The position numbers were made by a program, and so were the translations under genes. The notes beneath the pieces were generated by a model. It saw nothing but the letters and a program-made list of their open reading frames with translations. It was not told where the DNA came from and made no database searches. From NCBI RefSeq assembly GCF_000372725.1, contig NW_005200138.1, positions 99,027-163,026 on the forward strand: 64,000 nucleotides of DNA, in the 5' to 3' direction. This document shows positions 30,493 to 40,003 of the stretch, in pieces. Source of the DNA: Emiliania huxleyi CCMP1516. Lineage: Eukaryota > Haptophyta > Isochrysidales > Noelaerhabdaceae. The first letter of the stretch is position 1; each line of letters starts with the position of its first letter.

Positions 30493-30519
30493 TTTTGGGG
30501 GAACCCTTCTGTGAAGAGG

Positions 30520-30890
30520 GCCTGTCTAGACAGCTATCTAGACAGAGACAGCTGTCTAGACAGCTGTCAAGACAAAACTACAAGTTCAAACTTCAAGTTC
30601 TCAAGTTCTCTTAGTTCTGCTGTCTAGACGCACCCCCCCCCCCCTTCACTGGCAAGTAAAGAAAGCGGCATGTGGATGGATCTTGGGTGGGTGGGTGGGT
30701 GGGGAGTGGCCTCGGCAGCGGCGCCAGGGGTGCTGTCAGGGGTCGTCCAGCCACGACTACGAGACTTTACTGTGAATAGTGGAGCCATGTGCCACTGTCT
30801 GGACGCTGTCTGGACGCTGTCTGGACGCTGTCTGGACGCTGTCTGGACACTGTCTGGACAGGCTCAGAGGACTGTCTAGACAGGTGCGGG
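30520..30890. repeat. Cluster of CTGTCTAGACAG palindromes and CTGTCTGGACG tandem units
   Basis: Perfect or near-perfect palindromes CTGTCTAGACAG occur at about 30522, 30552 and 30873, with half or variant sites at 30533, 30562 and 30618. At 30794-30860 five direct copies of the 11-mer CTGTCTGGACG follow. The cluster lies between the start of the low-complexity gene (30492) and the end of the LRR gene (31084). Confidence 0.8.
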
Positions 30891-31083
30891 AGCTCCACAA
30901 ACCAGGTTATATTTTTCACTAAAGAGCTCCGCTAAGGCCTAAGCACGGCGCCCCACGAGCGCGCGCGAGCAGGAGGGGGGAAGGAGGGGCCGCCAGAATG
31001 GAGGTTTTTTGTTGTTTTGAGGTGCGAGGAGTCGTCCGCCGGGGCCGTGGGCGAAGATGGTTGTGAGTGTAAACAGAGTCTGG

Positions 31084-32262
31084 TCAATGCACATCGAACA
31101 ACACCAACAATCCAGGTCGTCCCGCCGGCACCACGAGCGCGCCGCTGCAGCGCAGGTTGAGTAGGCGCAGAGTCGGGCAGCCGCCGAGGGCGCCCACGTC
31201 CACCACGGCTCGACACTTGTTGAGGTGGAGCTGCCGCAGCGCGTGGCACTCGGCGAGGCAGCCGACGGCGCTCAGCTTTGAGCATCCCGTGAGGTAGAGG
31301 GTGTCGAGAGCGCGGCAGCCCACGAGCCTAGATGGGGGAATGCAGGGGGCGGATGCGTTGAATAGTGCATGATGCAGTGAAACTCAGACCCTGGCATGAA
31401 TGCAGTGAATGCAAATGCAGTGAATCATGCAATGAATGCACTATTCCCAGGGTCTGAGTTTCACTATTCAACGTGAGATCTCGCATTCCCCATCTAGGCC
31501 CACGAGCGGGGCGACATCGCTCAGGCTGGCGCAGCCGGTGAGCGTGAGAGTCTTGAGCTTTGGGCACTCGCAGAGCATCGAGACGTCGCTGACGAGCGTG
31601 CAGCTCAGGTCGAGCGACTCGAGTGCCAAAAGGGCGCGCAGCGGCGAGACGACACGCAGCGAGCGGCAGCCCCGCAGCGACAGGCTGCGGAGGCCATGGC
31701 ACGCCGCCCGGCCCGCGCTCACCAGCGGCTCGACGTCGACCAGCGCCTCGCACCCGCGCAGGTCGAGGCTCTCGAGCCGCGCGCAGCAGGCGAGAGGGCC
31801 CAGCGAGGTGAGGGGCGCAGGGCCGTACAGGCACAGGTGCGTCAGCGGACGGCACGCCGCGAGCGGGCTCAAGTCGTCGGCCAGGGCGACGGACACGCCC
31901 TTGAGCAGCCGCAGCGTCTGGAGAGAGCGCGCCCTCTCCGCGCCGGCCAGGGAGCGGATCGACGAGGCCGGCCCGCGCACGGTGAGAGCTCGAAGGCCGG
32001 GCACCAAGAGGAGGGCGTCGAAAGCCTCCTGCGTGCACCGGTCAACATCGACGGAGACGAGCTGAAAGCGCGCGGCGTTCAGAGCGATGAATTGCAGCAG
32101 CCGTGGCGCAGGCGAGGGGCGGGCACTCAGGTCGAGCTCGAGGTTTTGCAGCGTGGCTCGAAGCACCCGGCAGCAGGACACGAGCCGCATCAGCTCGTTC
32201 GCCTGCAGGTTCTGGCCGCTGGCGACCATGATGGGGACAACCTCCTGGAGGAGAGCCAGCAT
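31084..32262 (-). CDS. Leucine-rich-repeat protein, two exons, 332 aa
   Basis: Exons 32262-31508 and 31327-31084 give 999 nt in frame. From about residue 70 the protein consists of LRRs of 22-26 residues of the cysteine-containing/AMN1 type: LESLDLRGCEALVDVEPL, LRSLSLRGCRSLRVVSPL, LESLDLSCTLVSDVSML, LKTLTLTGCASLSDVAPL, LDTLYLTGCSKLSAVGCL and LRQLHLNKCRAVVDVGAL. It probably acts as a protein-interaction solenoid, as in F-box LRR proteins, though no F-box is visible. The repeat register continues correctly across the intron only if the 170-bp element plus one copy of its target duplication is removed. The start is the ATG that follows the open but unlikely upstream frame. Confidence 0.8.
31318..31507 (-). 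mobile_element. Inverted-repeat introner with 10-bp target duplication
   Basis: The element is 31328-31497 (170 bp). Its ends CTAGATGGGGGAATGC and GCATTCCCCATCTAG are inverted repeats, and inside them GTGAAACTCAGACCCTGG (31377-31394) pairs perfectly with 31447-31464. GCCCACGAGC flanks it at 31318-31327 and 31498-31507. On the minus strand the gene reads ...CC|GCTCGTGGGC at the donor and CATCTAG|GCTCGTGGGC at the acceptor. Removing the element and one duplication copy restores the leucine-rich repeat frame. The donor GC comes from the duplicated target and the acceptor TAG from the element end. Confidence 0.88.
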
Positions 32263-32413
32263 GGCTCCCGCTGAAGAGAGAGATAACACACTCCGCGCCG
32301 CCACGGGTCGTGAAATCCTTTCGTGTCGATTGGTGGCTGCCGGCAAAGGCGCGATTTCTTTTTTTGAAAGAATGGGGCCCCTCTTCTTCTGAAAGAAAAG
32401 AAATACAAGTGCC

Positions 32414-32954
32414 ATGGAGGCTGGCGAGAGAGACTGCGCCGGCGGCTTCCACTCCACCTCGCTCATGAAGGCGGCAAGGAATGACCAGCCGGAGCTCGTG
32501 GAGAAGGCGCTCGAGTGCACCGCCAACAATATAGACGCAGTCGGCAGTGACGGACGCACGGCCCTGATGATCGCTGCCGCGTTGGGCCACCTGAGGGTCG
32601 TGCGAGCACTGTGCAACGCCGGAGCCGACCTCAACCTCGTCGATGGTAACGGCCGCTCTGCGCTCGACGCCGCTATTCGCAGCGAGCATGCCGAGATTGC
32701 GGCGCTCCTGTGCGTGCAGCCCGCTGCCACACCCTGCCAGCACACCATGCCGACACGCCCGTTCGCTTGCCTGCTCGGACTGCAGGAGCAAAGAGGCTGC
32801 ATCTCGAGAAGCGCTTTGGGCGGCCATCAACGGGGTGTCGGGCGAACAGAAGCCGATGGACGCGGGGCCACCGGCCATGCCGGCTGGGCTGGCCGAAATG
32901 CTGGCGCAGGCCGGGGGCAGCATGCCGCCCGCGTCGCGAGAGGCGCCGTTTTAA
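32414..32954 (+). CDS. Small ankyrin-repeat protein, two exons, 157 aa
   Basis: Exons 32414-32718 and 32786-32954 keep the frame. Two to three ankyrin repeats are visible: STSLMKAARNDQPELVEKAL, DGRTALMIAAALGHLRVVRA and GNGRSALDAAIRSEHAEIAA. The second exon gives SKEAASREALWAAINGV and a Pro/Met-rich tail. The protein is probably a small interaction adaptor. The intron starts with GC (TGCA|GCCC) and ends TGCAG. A T-rich element (32355-32367) lies between this gene and the divergent LRR gene, so the promoter is probably bidirectional. Confidence 0.7.
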
Positions 32955-33066
32955 GACGAGAGAGTCTCGGTGTGAAGTCGAGTGAACTCTTGCAGCTCGA
33001 GCCTCGAGCGCAGAGACCTGGGGTCTACGAGATTACTATTCGCACGCACGGGGCACGGGAAGGCAT

Positions 33067-33240
33067 CCTACTGTGTGAATACGTTTTCCACGTATTCCAA
33101 ATGACCTCCCAGAGGCCTGTATTCTGCCGTATTCCACCCGTATTCCACGTATTCCATGGAATACGCCGTATTCCAAGCTCCAAAAATGGACGTATTCCGG
33201 TGAAGAAATTTTTCTTCGCTCCGCGAATTCACACAGTAGG
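33067..33240. mobile_element. 174-bp inverted-repeat element with 8-bp target duplication
   Basis: The ends CCTACTGTGTGAAT and ATTCACACAGTAGG are perfect 14-bp inverted repeats. The flanks GAAGGCAT (33059-33066) and GAAGGCAT (33241-33248) are identical. The interior holds repeated CGTATTCC units and the palindrome CGTATTCCATGGAATACG. The size, terminal repeats and 8-bp duplication describe a MITE; 8 bp suggests the hAT or P superfamilies. It lies about 180 bp upstream of the PsbP-domain gene. Confidence 0.88.
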
Positions 33241-33371
33241 GAAGGCATAAGAACACAGGGGCGGACGGACAGCTGAGGACGGAGGTCGGAGCCAGTCCCG
33301 TGCCCAGTGTCGTACTAGGGAGTTCTTGTAATTTTTTTCTGCCCCAAATACGCGCTCGCTCGCTTGCGAAT

Positions 33372-33400
33372 AAAAGAATTTTAAAAAAAGAATTTTTCGC
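33372..33400 (+). promoter_or_regulatory. Doubled AAAAGAATTTT motif upstream of the PsbP-domain gene
   Basis: AAAAGAATTTT is followed directly by AAAAAAAGAATTTTTCGC, ending 20 bp before the ATG at 33420. It is the clearest instance of the recurrent A/T element. The promoter role is inferred. Confidence 0.45.
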
Positions 33401-33419
33401 CCTGCTCACTTGTCGCCCG

Positions 33420-34229
33420 ATGGGACTTGTCTCCACCTCGATGAGGCTGCTCGAGCGCCGCGCCGCGCTCTTCTCGGCCGTGCTCCTCGGCGCGGCACAG
33501 CCGCCTCTGCCGTCGCGCGCGGCTCTATCTGGCGTGCCTGATACGGCCACCGCCGACGAGCTGGCCGCCGCCTACGCCGCTGGCGCGAGAGCCGATGGCG
33601 GCCGTGGAGCAAACACGATGATCCGCAAGCGTGCTGAGAGTGGCGTGCAGCGCGTTGGCAGCGACAGCCCCGTCTTCAAGCCTGGAGCGATCCTCGACGG
33701 CGTTCGCAGCGCAGACGGGTCGACTGTGGACGTGTCGTTTGCCTACCCGAAGGAGTGGACCGTGGCGGGCGGCCCAAACCTGGACGTCCGCGACGTCCGG
33801 ACGTCGGACAGCGCCTACCTGCTCGCCGCTCCTCTGCCGAGCGGCCAGGCTCTGGACACGTTGCCTCGCAGCTTCTTTGCCGAGCTCCTCTTCCGAAGCG
33901 ACGGCAAGTACGGCGCGTACGGCGGCGTCGACGACTTTGCAATCGCGGAGAGCGGCGTGGCGCTCCTCTCGTCCCCGTCGGGCGGTGAGCAGCCGTACCG
34001 ACGGCTGAGCCTCCGCTTTGACGTCCTCACGTACAACCAGAACACCGTGCGGAGGCGTGCGCTCGTCTCGGCGACGGCGGCGGGAGGCTCGGTGTACGTG
34101 CTCGTCGCGAGCTGCCTCGGCTCGCGCTTCAAGGAGGCGCAACCCGCCCTTGCCTCGATCCAGGACAGCTTCCGCGCCCTCGCAGCGCCGCGGAGATTGC
34201 GCCCAGGGCCTGAGGACAAGCCGGCGTGA
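33420..34229 (+). CDS. PsbP-domain thylakoid lumen protein, intronless, 269 aa
   Basis: The leader has a twin-arginine followed by a hydrophobic stretch and a small-residue cleavage site (ERRAALFSAVLLGAAQPPLP, then SRA), typical of Tat import into the thylakoid lumen. The PsbP fold spans about residues 95-255: SFAYPKEWTVAGGPNLDVRD, SFFAELLFR, GKYGAYGGVDDF, YRRLSLRFDVLTYNQNTVRR and a closing helix PALASIQDSFRAL. PsbP-like proteins assist photosystem II, NDH or photosystem assembly; which subtype this is cannot be told. A plastid transit part at the very N-terminus is short, so an additional upstream signal-peptide exon is possible in an alga with secondary plastids. Lack of introns contrasts with neighbours. 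Confidence 0.8.
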   Translation: MGLVSTSMRLLERRAALFSAVLLGAAQPPLPSRAALSGVPDTATADELAAAYAAGARADGGRGANTMIRKRAESGVQRVGSDSPVFKPGAILDGVRSADGSTVDVSFAYPKEWTVAGGPNLDVRDVRTSDSAYLLAAPLPSGQALDTLPRSFFAELLFRSDGKYGAYGGVDDFAIAESGVALLSSPSGGEQPYRRLSLRFDVLTYNQNTVRRRALVSATAAGGSVYVLVASCLGSRFKEAQPALASIQDSFRALAAPRRLRPGPEDKPA

Positions 34230-34925
34230 AAGAGCCGCGCACTCATGCAGGCGTTCCGCGCGGTGGCGCGCTCCTCGACGGTCTCTGTGCTTGCAGGCAG
34301 TAGCCAGTACGTTCCTATGATCCCATCTGCAGCGATATTTGCGATTATTGTCGTAGCTCTCCATTTCGCTGCGAATTGTATCTCCCGCTGATCTCCTGGG
34401 GAGATTCGATATAGCAGACTGGAGCCGCCGAGGCCGCGACCCGAGACGCCGCCCGACGAGCCCCCACTGTAGTGTGTATCGGCTTTACCCCCATGCCCCC
34501 CCCCCCCCTCTCGATCCAGTGGACTCCTGATTCTCAGCATTCGGTGCACGGTGGCTCGGGGACTGCTCATTCACATTCTCCACGTTTTTCGTTTTCGGCC
34601 GTACGCCGCGCCATTCGATTAAAAGTGCAAGGCCCAGTGCGCGCGTGCACAGTGCGTTGTCTTCCGTGCCTCGTTAGTGTTGTGAGAGCGAGTTGGCTCC
34701 TAAAGCGCAGGAGTCGCTTACGCGGCAGTGATCCAGTGTGGCAGCGGCTTTCATTCCGCCCGGACGAGTGAAACGGTCGATGATCGTATTCACGACGAGT
34801 TTCGAATAACACAAGGTAACAACACAAAAAACGGCTCCAGCCAGGCCCCAAATTACGTGTGAGTGTTAGAGTTGTTAACCCCGCGGGCGGCTTTTTTTTT
34901 CTGACGCCGATACTGCACCTTTCCC
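34230..34925. other. Spacer without a supported gene
   Basis: It contains a C-run (34496-34507) and, shortly before the next start, a T-run (34893-34901). Its composition is nearer to neutral than the genes. No coding or RNA signal is recognised. Confidence 0.5.
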
Positions 34926-36892
34926 ATGTCTGCTGGATTCGAGGACCCCTTCTCAAGCCTGCCCGCCGCCGTCATCGGCCACATCCTCGGGCTCGGCGAC
35001 GCTCGCACCGTCTGCATGTGCGCGAGCGCGAGCGCGACTCTCGCCGCCGCCGTCGAGGAGGCGGACGCGCCCATCTTTGCGTCGCTGGTGCAGCGGCGGT
35101 ATGGCCACCTCGAGGGGTGGGCGATCCCCGCGGCGGCGCTCGCGCCGCCGCCGCACGACCCGTGCGGCTGGCGCGCCCTCTACTACCGCCTCGCCGACCG
35201 GCGGTCGGACGGATTTTGGGGGCGCATCGCCGTCGGCAATGTCACGCACGAGGCGCTCGTCGCGCGTGGGCTAGTGCGGCCCACCAGGCCGGCGGCGCGG
35301 GGGTGCGTCCTGCTGATCGACGACGCGATCTACGACGTGACCGCCTTCGCGCCCCTCCACCCTGGCATGGCCGCCTCCCTCCACCTCTTTAGCGGTTCGG
35401 ACGCGACCGAGCCCTTCCACGACGTCGCCCACTCGGCAGAGGCGCGCCCCTCCCCGAGCACCCGCCGCCGCAGCCGCCTCCCCCTTCACCGCCAAGCCCG
35501 CCGCCGCCGCGCCCGCCACTGCCCCACTTCCCAACCTCCTCCTTGCAGGCCCTCCGCATCATGCGCTCCTTCCTCGTCCCTGGCCTCCGCCTCCCGCACG
35601 AAGGCGTCCCCGCCTCGCTCCTCAGCGACGCCGAGTGCGCACACGCCCCCCCCCCCNNNNNNNNNNNNNNNNNNNNNNNNNNNNNNNNNNNNNNNNNNNN
35701 NNNNNNNNNNNNNNNNNNNNNNNNNNNNNNNNNNNNNNNNNNNNNNNNNNNNNNNNGCCGGGACGACCTGGGGGGCAGTTCCGCGCCTGGTCGTCCCTGA
35801 CTGGGGCGCGGCGCCGTGGGCCGCCACGTGGGCAAGCCTGCTCCTAGATGCCGCGAGGCCATGCCCCCCCCCCCGCCTCCCGACCCAGCGCTTGAGGAGA
35901 CACGCGCTCGGATGGGCTCCGCGGCGTTGCAGCGCGTGTATGCACACTTTGCTGCTTGCCCTCTCCTGCGCAGCGCAAACGCGCCTCGCACCGCGACCTC
36001 TACTGCTACTGCTGCCGCGGCGCTGCGGTGTGCCCACTCTGCTGACGCTGCCGCGCGGGTCCGCCTCTAGGTGGGCACCCCGTGGGCCACCCCGTGGGGC
36101 GACTCTGCGCCCTGGTCGGACATCACGCCGTGGGCCGGGGTGAGGCCTGGCAAGGGGTGGGGGGGCGGCATCGGAGCGCTGGTCGGCTCGACAGCCGCTG
36201 CCAAGGGCGACGGCCGCTGAGGCGGAGGCTCGGAGCGAGGGAGCCGTGAGGCCAGAAGGTGAGGGTTGTGAACAGGCGCCACCGCCGAGCTGAGGCAGAG
36301 GCTCGCTGCGGAGCTCTCGGCGCGCCGCGGCTAGATGTGCACACACGCGCTCGCGCTCCGTTCGCACCGGACCCCGTCGCCACTCCCTTCCCAGTCTCCT
36401 CCCGCCGCCCTGCGCACACCCTTGCCCACAACCCTTGCCCACAACCCTTGCCCACACCCCTTGCCCATAACCCTGCCCGGTGCTCTCCCGCAGGCGCCAA
36501 ACGAGCTCGCTGCCCGGTGGCTCTCGCGGGGCGCGAAGCCGCTGGTGCCGCTCGCAGCGCGGCTGGTGCGTCTCTTCTGCGCCGCGCCGCGGGGTTTGGG
36601 CCCCTCCCTTCGGACCCCTCCCCTAAGCCCTCTTCTCGATGCGTCCCGGTAGGCGCTGCTGGGCAGCAGCGTGCTCCAGATGCTGCGCCCGCCCGCCGAC
36701 GGCAGCGCCGGCCACCGGCGGCACCACGCGCTCTTCGAGGCGGGGCTGTACAGCTGCAGTCCGCGCGAGGAGGCGGAGGACGACCCCGCCGACGAGACAC
36801 ACTGGGGGGACAACTTCGACGCGGCGGCGGCGCGCGTGGCGGCGCTGCTCTGGCCGCACGCTGTCGGTGGCGAGGCGGCGGGCGCCCCGTGA
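34926..36892 (+). CDS. F-box plus cytochrome-b5-like protein, multi-exon, interrupted by an assembly gap
   Basis: The first exon starts at the ATG 34926-34928. Residues 8-55 look like an F-box (FSSLPAAVIGHILGLGDART, then ASATLAAAVEE), and residues about 120-160 like a cytochrome-b5 domain: VLLIDDAIYDVTAF, LHPGMAASLHLFSG, DATEPFHDVAHS, which follows the family pattern YDVT.F...HPGG...G.DAT..F...HS with the second glycine of HPGG replaced by Met. Later exons are less certain: around 35542-35640 (LRIMRSFLVPG), about 36494-36590 (ELAARWLSRGAKPLVPLAA) and 36654-36892 (LLGSSVLQMLRPPADG, ending GEAAGAP). A gap of 100 N lies in the middle. Heme binding is doubtful until the two axial histidines are checked. 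Confidence 0.6.
35657..35756. other. Assembly gap of 100 N
   Basis: Exactly 100 N follow a C-run, the usual placeholder for a scaffold gap of unknown size. Nothing across it can be interpreted. Confidence 0.98.
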
Positions 36893-37358
36893 GCCGTGAC
36901 CGGCGGGGTCCGGTGTACGGCTCGATATCGGCTGAAGCGGCGCGCCCCGGGGGGCACAACACGCCTTAAAATAATCGAAATTCTTGTACACTCAGTCTCA
37001 GATCGTGAACGAGCTGGTAAATACAAACATGCCAAGCGCCTAATTGTACTTCCGCGTAAGTTAGTTTCTGAGCACTGAGGAGGCGAGAAGACAGAAGTCA
37101 AAAGAACCACAACGCACAAGATATACGTGCAAGATCCAAGAGATGTGCAAGAACAGCCAGCCCCGCGGCTCGGACACATGCACAACATGCACAACATGCA
37201 ACCCTCACAGATCACAGATCACTGATTCTCTCTCTCTCAGATCACAACACATGTACATGTACATGTGCATGCACATCGTGAACTTGATGGCCGTGAAAAA
37301 CACCGCCGGCGGGACGGACGCAGTGGCTTTGTAGTGCACACACATATCAGACACATAC
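36893..37358. other. Spacer upstream of the bestrophin gene
   Basis: The spacer is A-rich, with ACATGCACA units (37180-37200) and a palindromic ACATGTACATGTACATGT run (37249-37266). The string CTCACAGATCACAGATCACT (37203-37222) is nearly repeated in reverse at 49036-49057. No gene is seen. Confidence 0.5.
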
Positions 37359-39693
37359 ATGCACACGAACAAGCCTAGCGTGCGGCATCACTCGCCAGAG
37401 CCGTCGATTGCTGGCGTGCGGCGCTCTTCGAGCCGCGGGCGGTCCGTGGCCGACCCGCTGGCCGCTGGCGGGCACGCCACGCCGCGCGGAGTCGGGTTTC
37501 CCTTCTCGCCGGTGAAGGCCTCCTCAAAGGCGGACTCACTCAACACGCCTCGGATTAGCGCGCTCGGCAGCCGCGTTGGGGTCGTTTCGAAGCTGGCGAC
37601 ATCGCGTGCGAGGCTGACTTACAATCGACGCTCGTGGATCCACACCTTGCGCATGCTCGACATTTGCAAAGAGACGGGATTTGTCTTGCTTCCGTGGGCA
37701 TTCACGACGGCGAGCAGCCAGCGAGCCGCTTCCCCTTACCCCAGACCAAAGCCCCAGCCAGCCAGCCGGCTGTGGCTCCCGCGCTACTACCGTTGAGTCA
37801 CGCGTCCCCGTCCCTCCAGGCAATCGCCGTCACACTGACACTCCTCGAGGTGGCATGCACCGCATAAGCCTAGACACTTCCGATACACGTGTGAGTTTTG
37901 ACGTGACAGCTGCAGCAAAGCTGTGTTCGACGTGCAGCCCCCGCGCCCCACAACAGTACTTCTTCCCCTCCGCCACCGAGCTCATCTCGGACTTCTCGGA
38001 GTCGCTGCCCATGCAGAATCTCGCGGGCGCAATGTCGCTGCTGCTCGCCTTCCGCCTTCAAGCCTCGTACAAGCGCTGGTCAAATGCGCGGCTGTACTGG
38101 GGCAAGGTGCGCGCCAGAACGAAAGTAGGTGGCTCACACCAATCACGGCGTAGTGTCTTAAGCAGCGCGGCCCGTGTGTCAGGTTGTCAACGGCTCGCGC
38201 TCGCTGCTCACTCAGCTCATCGCGAGCGCCGCGGCGAGATCTAGCCAAGATCTAGCCCAGAGACGGGCGACTAACCATGTGTCAAGCCTCGTGTGGCTTT
38301 CAACACCGTCCTTCTCTCGCCGCTCAGGCGCACCAGACGCGCATGGGCGTCTCGGCGGAGGTGTGCGCAAAATCGCACCGGCTGCACGCTGAGGTGGGCG
38401 GCTGGTGCATCGCGTTCGCCATCGCCCTCTGCTGCCGGCTGCGAAGCCAGTGGCCGCGCCACCACCCCTGGAGTGCCTGTGATGACATGAGCTCAACACA
38501 CATGTACATGTAGGCTGCGCGGCGAGCGGCTGTGCCCTGTCCCCGTGAGCGCCCAAGTGCAGAGGATGTACACTGAGCTCGACCTGCTAGACGGCCACAA
38601 GATCGAGGCGATGATGGCGAGGGGGCAGTTCGACGGCCTCTACTCGCTGCTGAGCTCGCATCAGCTGGCGAACCTCGCGCAGGCCAGCCACCCGCCGCTG
38701 TACGCCATCATGAGGCTGCGCCGTTCGGTGGACGTGGCCATCGGCGCCACTGTGGAGTACTCGGCGGCGGGCAGCGAGGCCAGCAGAGGCGAGGTGAGCA
38801 GAGGCGAGCAGGTGCGCCGCAGCCGCAGCCGCAGCCACCCGCACCCTCCCCACTTGCGCCCGCCGAGTCTTTCCCTCTTCCGTTTGTGCCCTTGCCCGCG
38901 CAGACCCTCTACCTGCACACCTCGATGCTGTCGCACTCCCTCTTTGGCGTCACCGAGGGCTTCTGCGAGGCGATAACCGGATGCGAGCGCATCGTCAACA
39001 CGCCGCTGCCGCCGGGCTACGTCGGCGTCCTCCGCGTCATCCTGCTCCTGTTCCTGGTGCTACTGCCCTTTGCCATGATTGACGGCATTCTCGGCTAGTC
39101 GCGCACAGGCGAGGAGGTGAGAACGATGTGTCTTCACTCGCCTTTCCAATGAACAGGCCGCCTCGCCTGAGCTTACGGGGGGGGGGGGGGGGGGGCACTC
39201 CCCAAACACACGGCGAGTGAACAGGCCACCTCGACTGGTGGCTCGCGCCAGTGTGCTCGCTGATCTCGTACTTGCTGCTCAAGGCGAAGAGGGGGCGGCG
39301 GCGGGAGCGGGGAGGCCCCCGCCGCAGCTGCTCTAACCCGCCTCTCACCCCTGGCATACACAGGTCGAGGAGACGGCGGTGCAGATCGAGCAGCCGTTCG
39401 GCTTCGAATACAATGACTTGCCCATCGAGGTCTCGCTGCGCACGGACAGACACACACCGCTGTGCGCCCGGCCGGTGCTCACTGGTCCTTGCGCTTCAGT
39501 GGGGTGCCTGTCTGATTAGGTCTACTGCCTCGCGGTGCAGGCTGACGTCATTTGCCTGCTCGATGAGAGCCAGCGGGCCGAAGCCGACGAGCGCGCGGGC
39601 GCGGTCAGAGGGGACGCGGACGCGGTCGCCACGGCGTCGGAGCTCTCGGCCGAGAGTGGAGGGGAAGACAAACACGTGCTGAGCATGAACTAA
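37359..39693 (+). CDS. Bestrophin-family anion channel, ten exons, about 478 aa
   Basis: Exons are 37359-37697, 37820-37849, 37957-38106, 38183-38233 (about), 38328-38437, 38514-38793, 38904-39084, 39225-39283, 39364-39429 and 39520-39693. Joined they read as a bestrophin/UPF0187 protein: WIHTLRMLDI, LPWAIAVTLTLLEYFFP, LLLAFRLQASYKRWSNAR (the FR-N-SY-RW box), LVPVSAQVQRMY-like linkers, ERIVNTPLPPGYVGVLRVI, LLPFAMIDGHLDWWLAPV and EQPFGFEYNDLPIEVYCLAV, which is the calcium-clasp-type acidic end. The family forms pentameric chloride or bicarbonate channels; in algae members sit in thylakoid or plasma membranes and help with ion balance and carbon concentration. The location here is not determined. 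At least four introns start with GC. Confidence 0.85.
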
Positions 39694-39916
39694 ACGTTAC
39701 CACGTCGGTCGTATCACTAGTATGTGTATCGGGCATGTAAGAATCTGAGGTGAAGAACAGTCCGGCTCGTATCACTGGGCACAATCTTAGTTAGTTAGTT
39801 ACGAAAAAAAGGGCGAAACACAGTCAGACCAACACCGCAGGGCGTACGCTAACGTTAAAAAAAAACATAGCGAGTCAGAAACGGAGTTTTAAAAACAAAA
39901 AGCGAAAAGAACAAGG
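39694..39916. other. A/T-richer spacer
   Basis: The spacer between bestrophin and the next gene contains several A-runs and TTAGTTAGTTAG. It is probably the terminator region of the first gene and the promoter of the second. No gene is seen. Confidence 0.45.
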
Positions 39917-39930
39917 AAAAAAAGAATTTT
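39917..39930 (+). promoter_or_regulatory. AAAAAAAGAATTTT upstream motif
   Basis: The motif lies 74-87 bp upstream of the ATG at 40004, matching the spacing seen for other genes. The promoter role is inferred. Confidence 0.4.
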
Positions 39931-40003
39931 ACGACAAAGCTGAAAGAAAATCGTGATACGTGCCGCCGCATTTTGCTTGCGGCGCGCAGGGCGCACTTAC
40001 AAA

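Noticed and set aside
31468..32802. N-terminal extension of the LRR protein to 32802
   Set aside because: It would cover the start of the divergent ankyrin gene and the T-rich promoter region; the leucine-rich protein begins naturally at 32262.
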